A stretch of DNA of 64,000 nucleotides, from NCBI GenBank assembly GCA_016987375.1, contig PJRA01000313.1:2959583-3023582 (forward strand). Reading direction: 5' to 3'. The position numbers and the translations under genes were made by a program. This document shows, one piece after another, positions 23,141-34,197 of the stretch. This DNA comes from Brachionus koreanus (Eukaryota > Rotifera > Eurotatoria > Ploima > Brachionidae). The notes below the pieces were generated by a model. The model was given only the letters and a program-made list of their open reading frames with translations, did no database searches and was not told the DNA's origin. Positions within the stretch are counted from its first letter, which is position 1; each line of letters opens with the position of its first letter.

Positions 23141-24082
23141 ATGGCCGAAAAGGATCGAGCTGCTAAAGAACAACAAATGAGAGCATCGATTAATGCAAAA
23201 TTGATAGAAACCGGCGAAAGAGACAGGTATTGTACATTTTTAAAGAATATTAGAAAGGAAAAAAAATTTATATAAAAAAATAAAAGTTATTTAAATCTAT
23301 GGAGATTTTTTATAAAATATTTTATATTTAATTGCCGAATGTTCGCTTTATTTCTTTAAAAAACTCATTAAATTTAGATTATGTCCCATTTTTATCTAGC
23401 TATCTTTAATTTACTTTGTTGAAAATTTTTTATTTCTTTGAAAGAAACATAATTTTTTTAGTTTAAAATATTTCAATATTATCATATGTTTGTCAGTAAA
23501 AAAAGATTTAGAAAAATATTTGAACAATCTATGGGAATTTTATTTTTAACACTAGAAGCACCAAACGAGTCATTTTGACTCGTTTGAAAAATTTTAAAAT
23601 CCTCATATCTTTTGAATGGATTTTTCAAATAAATATATCTTTTTTGAATTATGTAGATTTTAAAATTTTCTTTAAAAAATGATACTACTTTATAAAATTC
23701 TTTTAGTTTTTTTATAAAATATTTATGAATTAAAAAAACCTGAAAAAATGCTTGGTGTTTCTAGTGTTAAGCAGCAATTTTTAAATTCATTCTTTCTAGA
23801 CTTAAAGAAGCATTGCAGCAAAAATTAATTGAATGCGGATGGAGGGATCAAGTTAAAGCACATTGTAAAGGTAATTGTTTTAAAATAATTATTTAAAAGC
23901 AGTTTTAAATTCTTGCTTTAAATATTGAAGAAGTGGTGAAGCAAAAAGGTTTAGACAACATAACTGTAGAAGATCTTGTGCTTGAAATGGTTCCTAAGGG
24001 TAGAGCATTGGTTCCAGATTCGGTCAAAAAAGAACTGTTAATGAAAATTAGACATTTTTTAGCATCACAAAGTGATTTGTAG
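23141..24082 (+). CDS. ENY2: Transcription and mRNA export factor ENY2 (Sus1), 3 exons
   Basis: Exons 23141-23226, 23800-23870 and 23931-24082 (309 nt, 102 aa). ENY2 is a small helical protein of the SAGA deubiquitinating module and of the TREX-2 mRNA-export complex, where it wraps around a partner helix. The protein matches the family almost end to end: [20 protein letters not shown], then [18 protein letters not shown], then a C-terminal [17 protein letters not shown]. Length equals the human protein (about 101 aa). Its first intron (573 bp) holds a TTAA-flanked MITE. The gene runs head-to-head with DHX38 and tail-to-tail with PSMD7. Confidence 0.96.
23550..23766. mobile_element. piggyBac-type MITE copy 1 (in ENY2 intron 1)
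   Basis: 217-bp element flanked by TTAA on both sides (23546-23549 and 23767-23770). The ends are CACTAGAAGCACCAA on the left and TTGGTGTTTCTAGTG on the right, an inverted repeat of about 15 bp with one difference. Just inside the left end is a perfect hairpin, ACGAGTCATTTTGACTCGT. No coding frame. The TTAA duplication is the hallmark of piggyBac insertion. The same 217-bp element occurs at 57767-57983. Confidence 0.85.
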
Positions 24083-24408
24083 AGTCATAATCTTCGATAG
24101 ATCTTCAACTTACTAATACTAATAATATTAAACCTTATTTTATTTTTTGACTTAAATGAACAAATAAAACTTATATATGTAAATTTTATAGCAAAATTAA
24201 ATGAATTTTAAAAATTATCTTAAGTTTTTTTTTGTTAAAATTTCAACTATTTTAATGACTCGAATAAAAATAGACAAAATAAGAAAAAAAAATTAATTAA
24301 TTTTAATTTTTTATTTGATTTAAATTAAATAGAATTAAATTCCGAATTTTATAGAAAAATTTGTCGAATCACTGTTAGAAAAAGTGTATTTTTCAATAAT
24401 CAACTAGT

Positions 24409-25439
24409 TTAGTTCGCGGTTTCCTTATTTTGTATTTTATTATTGATCAAGTTGTGTAGGGCAATTACTGATCTAATCATCGAAGCTAAATAAACAACTA
24501 ATGCTTGATCGTTTGTTTTAACAAATGTCGACTTAACAAAATCGGGCATGTTTATCTCAGGCAATAAATTAAATATATCTTGTAAATGATACACAATTTG
24601 ATGATTAACTGGTAGTTCTCCTTTAATTACTTTATCTAAATAAGATTTTATGTCATTTAAGCTAGAATAAAATCCTTTTAGACCATTCAGCTGATTAGTT
24701 ATTCTTTGACTTAAGCTTCCAACTGTTATATTTCTTATATCTCGAAGCAAATGCTCGACTCCAACTTCTTCGGCTTCTTCAGCTCCGATTTCAGATGGCA
24801 GGTGCTCAAAAGTTTTAGTTGTTGGAGTACCATCCTTTGAATAAAATTTTATTTTTAAGGCTAATTTAGAAAATTTTGAAATACATCGTGTATCTCTTCG
24901 ACTGCAAAGTAAGCTTCAGTTGGCAAACCTAACTCAGGCGGTTCGGCATTTATTATTACCAAAACAGCATTCTGATTATAACTTTTAATAAAGTCATTAA
25001 TAGCTATGTCATTTCGATGCAACCGGGGACCAGTGTGGTACCAACCCACTATTTTTTCCCTTGCTATTTTAAAAATTTAAATTTGATATTGAAGAATTTG
25101 ATTCCATTTTTACCATTTACTTTTTTGAACATAGAATACATATTTTCAAAATATTCATGGTCAAAAAACCAAACATCTTTGTTCTTTTCTTCTTCATCGA
25201 ATGGAACTGAATAAAAAGTAATTTGATTAATTAATTCATTTTTTAATTCTAAATAAAAGCGTACCAGCAAAGCTGTTGGAAATGTCCAAAACTTTATTTC
25301 TAAGTGAACCCAATAGAATACCGACCACTCTTTTTGTGTTGCCCACTTGTTTCATTCTGTTAAAATGATCAACAACACTAAGAAGTACAAGTGGATGGAC
25401 AACTACTTTTTCAAAAGGTTTTGTATCATTTGAAGTCAT
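24409..25439 (-). CDS. PSMD7: 26S proteasome non-ATPase regulatory subunit 7 (Rpn8), 4 exons
   Basis: Exons in coding order: 25439-25265, 25206-25114, 25063-24885, 24834-24409 (873 nt, 290 aa). Rpn8 is the catalytically inactive MPN subunit of the proteasome lid that pairs with the deubiquitinase Rpn11. The MPN domain starts at [17 protein letters not shown] and includes [39 protein letters not shown] and HRNDIAIN. It lacks the full JAMM zinc ligands, as expected. The C-terminal helical region ([15 protein letters not shown]..., [40 protein letters not shown]) is intact. The protein stops right after that helix (...NKETAN), whereas human PSMD7 continues with a Lys/Glu-rich tail of about 30 residues. 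This tail is dispensable-looking and absent here. Confidence 0.95.
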
Positions 25440-26637
25440 CTTAGTTAATTTAATCTATTTTTATTAAAAAATTAAATTTGAAAAACAGAAATTTAATGTT
25501 TAAAAAGAGATTTTAAATTAACTTTGTAATATTAGACATTTAATTTTGCTTTTTCATTCATTTTATACCAATTCAGTAAAATATGCAAAAAATTTATATC
25601 ATGCAAAATTGAAAAGTACTATATTAATTTGTCTTTTTTTGATTACTTTATGTTTCTAAAATTATTTCTTCAATCAAAAATGAAAATATTCGGTTTATTT
25701 TTTAGAAATTAAATTTACTATTAGTGAAATAATTAATAATTCAATTTTTATATCTCTATTTTTAAATTCAAATTTAATTTTTTGAATTTTATCTTTTTAA
25801 TTCTCTTATCAGGATTATTTTAAGGAAATAATCAAGTATATTTTTATTTTTTTTTTTAGATGAGAGCTTGTTGAGCAGATAGTCCCTTCCAAAATCTAAA
25901 ACAATAAATCTCTTTCAAATTTGTAGATAGGTCTATTATTAGGAATATGTTTGGCAACAAAATTTTTATTTTTTCTAAAAGTAAATTCTATCACTTTACT
26001 TTTATCTATTATAGTTATTCGTATTTTTCCATCTTATTTAAAAAATCTAGTTAAACTAATAGAATTCTAATTCATAATAAGGTTTTTTTCCAAATGGTTT
26101 GAATAATTTTTCGAAAAATTCTCAAATGGAGAAAGTGGACCAGGTCTTGTTTAGTAGACTTAGATAATTTGAAGCTTTTCAGATTATGGACAAAAATAAC
26201 GAAAGTTTGCTACTCAAAATCCATAATGGATTCTCAATCCGCTATAATCTAAATATTTTTTAAGACTAATCGTTGGTCATTACTTTTGACATTATTTAGA
26301 TAAATAACATGTAAAATTTAATTTTAAATTAGTTATCGTTCAGTTTTTGTTCGAGACTTGATGATCAAATAACTGACAAAAATTATATTATTTTTGTTTT
26401 CGATTTTATTTAAATGGTAAAAAATTTCTATAATTTTCTAAAAACTATTTGTTACATAAGTAATTGCTATACATTTTAGAACTGGAAATTTAAATTATAA
26501 ATCTTTGCTTTTGATTTAAAATAAGCAAAAAATTTTTTCTACTAACAATTTAGAAACTTTTAAATTAAAATCATTAATTTAGAAAACTTATAAGCCGAAT
26601 TCATCAAAGATTAGCCTGCTAACAAAATTCCATTAAG
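25440..26637. other. Intergenic region between divergent PSMD7 and CKS1
   Basis: 1.2 kb of A/T-rich DNA between two start codons that face away from each other. It presumably holds both promoters. A somewhat less A/T-rich patch at 26100-26260 has no open frame or motif I recognise. Confidence 0.45.
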
Positions 26638-27020
26638 ATGGAAAACCATAAAGGTGTTGTGATTGACATAGAAAAATTGTCAAAGGAAATTTACTATTCT
26701 GATAAGTATAGCGATGATCATTTTGAATATCGGTAAAATTTTATCTATTTATTCTGTTTATTTGATAAAGAATCCTGAATTATAGACATGTAATGCTGCC
26801 TAAAGAACTCTCAAAATTAGTACCAAAAGATCGCTTAATGTCTGAGGGGGAATGGCGATCTATTGGTGTTCAACAATCAAGAGGGTGGCAACACTATCTT
26901 ATCCACGAACCTGAACCGCATATCTTACTCTTCAGACGCGCAGTCAACTACGGACAACAACAGCTTGCTGCTCAAGATCAGAATCAAATGCAGTCTAAAC
27001 AATCAGCTACTGTTCATTAG
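26638..27020 (+). CDS. CKS1: Cyclin-dependent kinase regulatory subunit (CKS), 2 exons
   Basis: Exons 26638-26732 and 26786-27020 (330 nt, 109 aa). CKS proteins bind Cdk1/2 and add a phosphate-binding site that helps multisite phosphorylation of targets; human CKS1B also supports SCF-Skp2. Family signatures are complete: [23 protein letters not shown], then [35 protein letters not shown]. The basic anion-pocket residues and the HxPEPH hinge needed for strand exchange (HEPEPH) are visible. A Gln-rich tail of about 30 residues ([17 protein letters not shown]...) extends the usual 79-aa core, as in several invertebrates. Confidence 0.96.
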
Positions 27021-28106
27021 CGGACACTGTCAAGTCAAAATTTTATTCAATGATAGCAAAACTCATCACAAAATGAAAGCTAAAATTTCTAAAAAAAATT
27101 GTCAAATAGTTTAAACGTGTATAAATTATCTTGCTAAAATTTTATTAAATAGTCAAAAATAAATTAGATAATTATGTAAATAAAATTATTTTACGATATA
27201 ATATTTTATTTTTACTTATTATAAATTTTTACTTAGAATTTTGAGTCAATTGACAAGAACTTTTTAATTTATCGGCAATACTTTAAAAATTTATTTTGAA
27301 CCAATTGTTTTAAAATTAATTTAGTCATAACCTATTTTGAATCATAAAAATAAAAAAAGAGATAATTTTGAATTGTTCTTATTTAATTTAACTTAATTTA
27401 AGTAACGCTTTTCGAATGATGCGATAAATAATATATAATTTCTATAAGGGTAATAAAATGTAAGAGTAAATTTTAATTTTTAATTTTATTACGCTAACCA
27501 ACAATAATCAAAATTAGTTTTCTAGTTTATTATTCTTTTTTTTTGTTCCTTTAAAAAAAAACATATTTTTCGTACTTAAATAGATTGGTTTTTTCTATTT
27601 TTCAAGAGAACATATAAAATAAGAATAGGAAAAAGTGTAAAAAGCTTAATAAATTTGAAAATTAATTCATTCTTTAGTAGATTTGAAACAGTAAATATAT
27701 ATTTTTTGAAAGTTAAAATTTAATTTTTTAGCGCCAAAATATTAATTATCAATTTCGGATATTTTCCCTGTTAAACTCTTACTTAATCATCATAACCAAT
27801 TTTACGCAATGTGCTTTTATGCAAACACACTATTGCGAATCAGAACGAAAACCTTGCACTACGGCTTTCCAAACTATATTTGATTACACCTAAAAGAACT
27901 ATGTACTGCAATGGACATCAAAGAAAGAAAAATTAACTAAATGAAACAAAGAAGAAGAGCTAGAAACACAATTCTGAGAGGTGTCTGCTTAGAAAATAAA
28001 GAACTAGTGTCAGAACAAGCAGCTAAGCTATCAGCTCATGCAAAACTATTCCTACCATTTTTTAACATTTTTTCTTTTTTATTTAATCATTTAATTCGAT
28101 TTAAAA
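27021..28106. other. Intergenic stretch with a less A/T-rich patch
   Basis: Non-coding 27021-27770. From about 27775 to 28065 the base composition is clearly less A/T-rich and a 40-codon ATG frame (MKQRRRARNTILRGVC...) begins near 27941. No domain is recognised. It may be a decayed mobile element, since the 'RRARN..L.GV' wording is vaguely like LINE ORF1 proteins, but this is weak. Confidence 0.3.
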
Positions 28107-28200
28107 AAATATAAAGTAATAGACAGACATAATACTGTAAACTACTGCATATGTCATAAATTTTTCCATTTATATTTGTTCAATAAACTAAAATAAACTT
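28107..28200 (+). repeat. Dispersed repeat, copy B (related to 8304-8400)
   Basis: Second copy of the roughly 95-bp repeat described at 8304. It has the same order of blocks: TATAAAGTAAT, CAGACATAATACTGTAAA, TATGTCAT, and TTTATATTTGTTCAATAAACTAAA. Orientation is the same. Flanking sequence differs, so this is a dispersed repeat and not a segmental duplication. Confidence 0.55.
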
Positions 28201-28469
28201 AAAAGAATCAAATACAAATATTGATTTATTTTAACTCGTTTAAATTGCTTAGGGTTGATAAGAATATCATTTTTTTTGGACCGAATTTGATCTGATTTCA
28301 GATAAAGATTTAAGATAAAATAAAAGAATAGAATGACTCTAATTATGATCTAATTAAGATCTTTTAAAATTTCATCGATCTAAGTAAAAAAAGAAACTGT
28401 TTTTTTTTTAAATATAATTGGAATATTAGTTTATTTTTAAATTTCAAGAATAAAATAAATTTTGTCTTT

Positions 28470-29028
28470 CTAAACCAAGGGCGGAGTTGATTTTACTTCA
28501 TATCCAACTTGTACTAGTGAACAGCATGGACAACATACAGTAGCAAGAACGTCACTACAAATAGATCCCTTAAAATAAATTTTAAAGATATAAACAAATT
28601 TATTTTCTTAGTTTTCAAACCTGTATTCCTCTTTCAGTTCTAACTTTTACTCTTAATGGTACCAATCCACCGAATAGACAATCGCAGAAACCTTCACCTG
28701 CTTTCGAATAAATAGTAAGTAAATAACAGGCAGGACAAAACCATGAACATAAAAGTCCACTGCAATCTCCAAAGCAACCAAAAAGACTAGATGACCATTC
28801 TCTTTTCGGTAAATTTTGAACAACAGTTTGCCTAAAAATTTAAATGATATGTCTAATAAATTGTTAAAAAAATTTTGCTTTTTACAAGCAAAAATACTTA
28901 TTGATAAAAACAAGTATTTTTTTTTGTATATGAAATTATTTAATACAAATTTTTAGTTACTGGATAATTGGCTGAACCGTTATTGTTTGATTATTTTCTT
29001 TTGAAGAGTAGTTTACAGACTCAGCCAT
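28470..29028 (-). CDS. PLAC8/cornifelin-family cysteine-rich protein, 3 exons
   Basis: Exons in coding order: 29028-28961, 28833-28621, 28569-28470 (381 nt, 126 aa). The PLAC8 domain is rich in paired cysteines: SLFGCFGDCSGLLCSWFCPAC, then KAGEGFCDCLFGG, then a last exon with DVLATVCCPCCSLVQ, the typical CCPxCxxxQ end. In other organisms PLAC8 proteins act in cell-size control, metal (Cd/Zn) transport or cell differentiation; no specific role can be assigned here. A short polar N-terminus precedes the domain. It is paralogous to the gene at 35335-35970 on the other strand, with the intron before G-S-[IL]-C in the same position and phase. Confidence 0.85.
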
Positions 29029-30097
29029 TATTGAATTTTAGAAATATCAAAAATAATTACTTCTAAAACTTTTTTCTTTCTATTTAAATCATTTAAGTTA
29101 TGTTTATCTTTTTTAGTGTTATCTTAAGTTGTAAAATTTTTTAAAATTTATTTTTTTTGATAATTTTTTTGTTTTTTGTTGTCATAATATTAATAAACAT
29201 TAGATTATTTCTATGGATTTGAGATAAATCTAAAAAAAAAGAACTTAAGTCGAGAAAATATTTTAGACCAAATAATCTAATTCATTAAAAAAGCTTAATA
29301 TTTTTAGTAAAGTAGGAAAAAATTTTTTAAGGTTCATTTCTTTTATTAAAATAAAAATTTAAAAAAAAAGCATTTTTTATTAAATATCATCTTTTTTTAA
29401 AATAGTAATTTGCATAGTTTTAAAAACTACTTTTCATACTAATTTTGAATAATATGGAGGCTGTAAATTCCAGAAATAAACTAAAGGTATAAACTAAAGC
29501 TTAAGCTCCAGGCCTGAATCAAAAAATATAATTAAAGAAGCTCCAAAAACTTGGTGTGACAAAGTGTAAGGAATTGTATTGTATTGTAAACAGAGTTGTT
29601 GATTAATTTTTTTTAATTAAAAACTAAACTAAATTTGAAATTAAACTAAATAAATTTTTTTTTACTATTTAAAATGATTTCTAAGTTCAAAGATTGCTTT
29701 TAATAAATAATAATAATAAATAAAAAGAAAATAATTTCTTTTGTTAAATTGTAAAAGTTTTAAAGCATTTAGTTTTTTTCTAAATTTATTGCATCAAATA
29801 AATTAAATTTATATTAAATAGTTTAAGATTATTAATTTAATTTAATTTTCTGAAAACTTTACTCAATGAAAAAAATTAATTTTTATCTAAAAAAAGTTAA
29901 TATATATCTTTTAATATACTAAAACCTTAAATATTGGTTAAAACATAAAAATGTTTAAGTTTTTATTTTCATTTCATTAAAAATAAAAGCTAAAAAAACA
30001 TAAATATATTACCATGGATATCATATAACTTTTTTACATTTAATTTTTATAAATATTTGCGTAATAAAAAGCATAGAGTAAATCATTGATTTTTAAA
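29029..30097. other. Intergenic stretch
   Basis: Very A/T-rich. A patch at about 29455-29600 ending in repeated GTATT units could be the decayed 3' end of a LINE, but no frame is convincing. Upstream of 30098 it should contain the promoter of the unknown gene there. Confidence 0.35.
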
Positions 30098-31222
30098 ATG
30101 ACTACATTTGGCCCAGAGACCCCAACTCCATTTTGTGTAAAGTCTGAGCAATACATGAGACAGTCATTTCAGAAAATATTTCAGCATTGTGAAGAAAAAC
30201 TATTTCGAAAGGCCAAAAATCCTATATGGAACGCAATTGATGCCGGAGATGCAAACGAGTATGAAAAGCAGTTTTGCCAATCGATTAGCAAATTCCTAGA
30301 CATTGATTGTACCGATAGTGTTCTGTATATACGTGCCAAAGGAGATGATGATACGACTTTAAGCTCAGGTTTAACAATGAAATCCTATATAAAAAATTGG
30401 CCGCTAATTATTGAGGAAAACTTTTGTTTGAGTAATAAAGTTGATGTTTGTCAGATTAGGCTGTTAGATAACTCAGAAAAGAACTATGATAGAATGGATT
30501 TTGAATACAAGCCAAATTACAAATGTGAATTTGTAAAATATGAAAATAAATCAAAAAAATACGATAAAATAATCATGAAAAATTGTCTTAAGTATTTTGA
30601 CGATAACCCAAAAGAATTTTGTCAATTTATAATGAAATATTTTAAAGAACAAGCTCAGACCAAAACAAGTTTATTAATTATTCAAAGAGTAGAAGATTTA
30701 AATACTTTACCATTTCACAAAGCAGTCACTAAAGAATGGAAAGCGAATGATACAAAATATGCAACGTTTATGGAAACCATGCAAAATGAATTTTTCGCCA
30801 TCAAGTATGATATTGAGGTATTTAAATATCTAGTTGATTGTAAATCAACATGGTTCACTCAGCTAAGAGATAGTGACCTTTATCCACTAAATCAAAAGTC
30901 CTTGTTAATAAATGAAAAAACCATCTTGAGTCAAGATGAGCTTGTTACAGGAATGAGAGAATTGAATGAGACAATTTTTAAATATCAACAATTGGACCAG
31001 TATATTGAAATATCTGATAGAATATTATTTATTGGTGCTCATCAACAATTCAATCGGCAAGCGACCTTAGCCGAACGAGTCAAACATCGAAAACAGAGGT
31101 CTCCATATAATGCTGAATTGGATTCCTCGATTGATAATGAAATTAGAAAATTGCAAATGGAAATAACGCCTGAACTAAAGCCACTTCTAACTTCAAATAA
31201 GTACTTAAGGAAAAAACTTTAA
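30098..31222 (+). CDS. Uncharacterised single-exon protein, 374 aa
   Basis: Clean ATG-initiated frame (MTTFGPETPTPFCVKSEQYM...) with balanced amino-acid use and codons unlike the surrounding A/T noise, so very probably a real gene. I recognise no family. It has no signal peptide and no membrane segment. It is rich in Lys, Asp, Glu, Phe and Tyr and looks like a soluble mixed alpha/beta protein. A C-terminal part has charged helices (FNRQATLAERVKHRKQRS; SSIDNEIRKLQMEI). It sits between a PLAC8 gene and a SWIM gene end, next to LINE debris, and could be lineage-specific or derived from a mobile element. Confidence 0.65.
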   Translation: MTTFGPETPTPFCVKSEQYMRQSFQKIFQHCEEKLFRKAKNPIWNAIDAGDANEYEKQFCQSISKFLDIDCTDSVLYIRAKGDDDTTLSSGLTMKSYIKNWPLIIEENFCLSNKVDVCQIRLLDNSEKNYDRMDFEYKPNYKCEFVKYENKSKKYDKIIMKNCLKYFDDNPKEFCQFIMKYFKEQAQTKTSLLIIQRVEDLNTLPFHKAVTKEWKANDTKYATFMETMQNEFFAIKYDIEVFKYLVDCKSTWFTQLRDSDLYPLNQKSLLINEKTILSQDELVTGMRELNETIFKYQQLDQYIEISDRILFIGAHQQFNRQATLAERVKHRKQRSPYNAELDSSIDNEIRKLQMEITPELKPLLTSNKYLRKKL

Positions 31223-31849
31223 TTTCTATCTATATTTAAATGAAAATTCTTAAATAATTATAAAGATTATATCAAAGTTAATCAAAAATACATTTTTTTT
31301 TATATTTTTAGATTTTCTACAAAATAAACTAAAAATTTTAAAAAAAAATGTTGAAATTTTTTAATGTCCTAATTAATTTTTTAAATTTGGCCATTTAAGG
31401 TATCTAGTATCTAATCTCTAGACATTCATCACGTAAATTTGATAGAATTAAAAGTGCAATCTTTACAAGTACCCATTCAAAATGCTATTATTTACCATAT
31501 ATATTAGAATTAGATTTCTTTTCACTTGATAAATGATGATAAAGAATACACACGTTTTTATTAATTTATTTTTAAGGTTGAATATTTTAGTTTTAAATTC
31601 TTTTATATGGAAGTAAATTGGAAAAGTTATTCTGGAATCAGAATTAGTACAAAAACTTATTAATCACATTTCATTTGATATAATTTTATTGGGGTGATGT
31701 AGAAAAAAACATAAAAAAAGAGAAAAATCATTTAATTAATTTTAACAAACTTAACTTATTTAATGAGAGAAAAAAAAAACATAAATTTTAAAAATCAAAA
31801 AGACAAAGAACATAAAATCAATTTAAAAAATTATTGAATCAGGAACTGA

Positions 31850-32106
31850 TTTAGATGATAAAGGAAATATTAGTTTAACCTATGACAATCTTTATCAAGT
31901 CGCTGTAAGCGATGAATGCTTTTACGTTGATTGCTGCTTTTGTTCGTGCTGTAATTTTATGGATAAAGGAATATGTGTACATCTAATCTCTTGTTTATTC
32001 AAAAAGAAAATTAATTATCCTGGCTTTAATAACAACAAAATATTTTCTAGATAGACTTAAATCAGATAGGAAGCGAAAAGCTGGTCCTTTTTTACAATAT
32101 GACTAA
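31850..32106 (+). CDS. 3' part of a SWIM zinc-finger protein (partial or decayed)
   Basis: After an ATCAG acceptor-like site an open frame runs GTDLDDKGNISLTYDN...CFCSCCNFMDKGICVHLIS. It carries the SWIM pattern CxC...CxH (CSC near the middle, ICVH later). A possible intron GTTTATT...TTCTAG at about 31994-32050 keeps the frame and adds YRLKSDRKRKAGPFLQYD plus stop at 32106. A basic segment after SWIM followed by a terminal aromatic is common in SWIM proteins of MULE-transposase descent and in ZSWIM genes. No upstream exon with a transposase or ATG was found, so this is either the last exon(s) of a gene whose start I missed or a remnant. Confidence 0.5.
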
Positions 32107-32219
32107 TGAAGAAATAAAAATAACAATTAATGTTTTTTATCTTTATTATCCAACTGATTATATGTTTTTTTCTCTTAAATAAAATTGCAATTTTGCTATA
32201 TGTTTTTTTATCTTTTTAT

Positions 32220-32515
32220 ACGTTTCGTTCTACCTCCCTCATTTTATTGAATGTGGCACGAAAGGCTCTTGTACAAATTAATAAAACAAAGATTTCTAGC
32301 TGGAGATTTACACACGGTTGGTCGTTTAGCGTTAGTTTGCGGGCCATTTACGATTTCTCTAATTTTGACCGGCCACTAAACGGTCGGTTAATCACTTGGT
32401 TGCAGCTTGGCTGGCAAGTCGTGGTCAGTGACCAGTAGTGTAAGCAGTCAAAAAACGACAGTTAAATCGATCTGCCGTTTTACTGCCTCAAATACTGGTT
32501 TATTTTACTTTTCCA
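32220..32515. other. G+C-elevated island with inverted repeats
   Basis: About 300 bp of distinctly higher G+C. It contains hairpin-forming blocks: GACCGgccactaaaCGGTC, the near-palindrome TGGTCAGTGACCA, and repeated motifs around TTTAGCG, AAACGG and AAACGA. A frame crossing it has no ATG near the island and no recognisable domain. It is likely a foreign or non-coding element, possibly a SINE-like or MITE-like insertion; no A/B box or TIR is convincing. Confidence 0.35.
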
Positions 32516-33694
32516 TTGAAATACGTGTTCAAAAAAGAATATTCAAAAGTTTGTTAAAACTTAAATGAGTCTTTTGAATCCTTTTTGTTGCTTCCTTTCT
32601 TTGTTTTTATTCAATAAATTAAATCAATTTTTATAATTTTTTTTCACATATATCTTAAATCAAAAATATTATAAAATTATTTAATTTTTAATAAAAAAAG
32701 TTTTATTTAAATTGAAAATAAGAAAAAAATTAATCAAATAAAATGGGTCCGAAAATCCAACCGGCCTTGAGTGTTAATGTAAAAAAAATATGTTTCCATT
32801 GACTAAATTTAATCAAATTTTGTTCATTATTTAAAATCATCTAACATAACAATAATTAAAATCCAAATTGTTACAATTTTTTTCAACAGAAATAGGCCAT
32901 CTAAAATATCTCAACCTAAAAATGATGAGCGTCCTTTGATGTTTTTATAGTTAATAAATTCAACAAGCAGGTTAGAAAAATTAAAGCGCTGGTCAAGTTA
33001 GCTCATAGACTCTATGAAAAGTCAATAATCGATAAGTGTAAATCGAATCCAAAGCTACTATTCTCCTATGTGAATAGTAGAAAAATATTAAGTGCAAAAT
33101 TGGATCGCTGACTGACAAATTTGGAAATCAATTGAATAAAGGCAATGATATTGCAAAATGTCTTAATGATCATTTTTTCAGCTCATTTAAAGCGGATGAT
33201 GAGTTAAATAGTGAACTAGAGTTCTCCTTGAGAGCCCCGGTATATTGCATAGTAAATCAAGATTTGGTCTTCAGTCCAGCTGCAATAAAAAAGAGACTTG
33301 ATGAGCTGGACAGAAATAAATCAATAGGCACCGATGGCATAGATCCATATGTACTTAGAGAGTGCAGTGATGTACTATGTGAACTGCTGTCTTTTCTGTT
33401 TAAGTATGATACCAGCGTGTTGGAAAAGAGTTAATGTTACTCCAGTATACAAGAAGAAAGGTGGTAAAACAAATCCTGAAAACTATTGTCCAATATCGCT
33501 TGAAAGCTTAGATATTATTACTGAGGCCTTGAATAGAGGATTCAGTGCTGTGGTAATATTTTTAGATTTCTCGAAGGCGATGATCGCGTTCGCATAAGCT
33601 ACTTAAGATCAAGTTAGAGAGCTTTGGATTTACCAATAAGGTTTTGGCATGGCTTGAAAATTTTCTACAATATAGGAAACAGAGAGTTGTAATA

Positions 33695-33696
33695 NN
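33695..33696. other. Assembly ambiguity (NN) inside the LINE
   Basis: Two N bases fall between the RT block ending RKQRVV and the FINDLPEL block. In related LINEs about 25-30 residues including a conserved PQGS motif lie between these two blocks. The NN therefore probably stands for a collapsed or deleted segment and not two unknown bases. Confidence 0.6.
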
Positions 33697-34164
33697 CTTT
33701 ATAAATGATTTACCAGAGCTAGTAAGTCACTTTTGGTGCTGTTTGCGGATGACAGCAAATTGATTAGTGCCATTAGAAATACAAGTGATCAAATGCTAAT
33801 TCAAGACGACATTGACAAGATGGTTGAGTGGTCGAAAGGTTGGACTAATGAACTTAATAAACTTGAACAAGTACAAAGAAGAGAAACAAAACTTGTTCCA
33901 CAAATAAGAAGTTTGAACTATGAGTCAAGATTAGCTAACTTAGGATTAGAAACTCTAAAAGATAGGCGAGATCAATTCAATTCAATTCTTTAAAATCGAC
34001 AAAAGTACAATAAACGTACGACAAAAGTATGTTAATTGGTACTACGATGCGAGACTCATGAGCTCAGTGAATAATGAAGGACTAAGTGGAAGAGTAAAGG
34101 GAGCAAAGCATCGCATTTGCTGGCAGCTAACAAAATATGAAGCAAGACAAAACTTTCTACCAAA

Positions 34165-34197
34165 NNNNNNNNNNNNNNNNNNNNNNNNNNNNNNNNN
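34165..34197. other. Assembly gap (33 N) inside the LINE
   Basis: Run of 33 N within the C-terminal part of the LINE, just before the segment coding the last residues of the pol protein. It marks a scaffolding gap in a repeat, so the copy's structure on each side may be a mis-join of two copies. Confidence 0.95.

Noticed and set aside
29455..29600. Possible LINE 3' end with GTATT repeats
   Set aside because: Only a short, interrupted frame and a weak tail; similarity to LINE ends is not specific enough.
32130..32438. 102-codon frame across the G+C island
   Set aside because: The first half is A/T-run noise without an ATG-started conserved domain; the second half simply reads the island. Kept as a composition feature and not as a gene.
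32521..32548. CGTGTTCAAAAAAGAAT resembling the mariner MITE terminus
   Set aside because: Match covers only about 15 A/T-rich bases and no opposite inverted repeat was found nearby.
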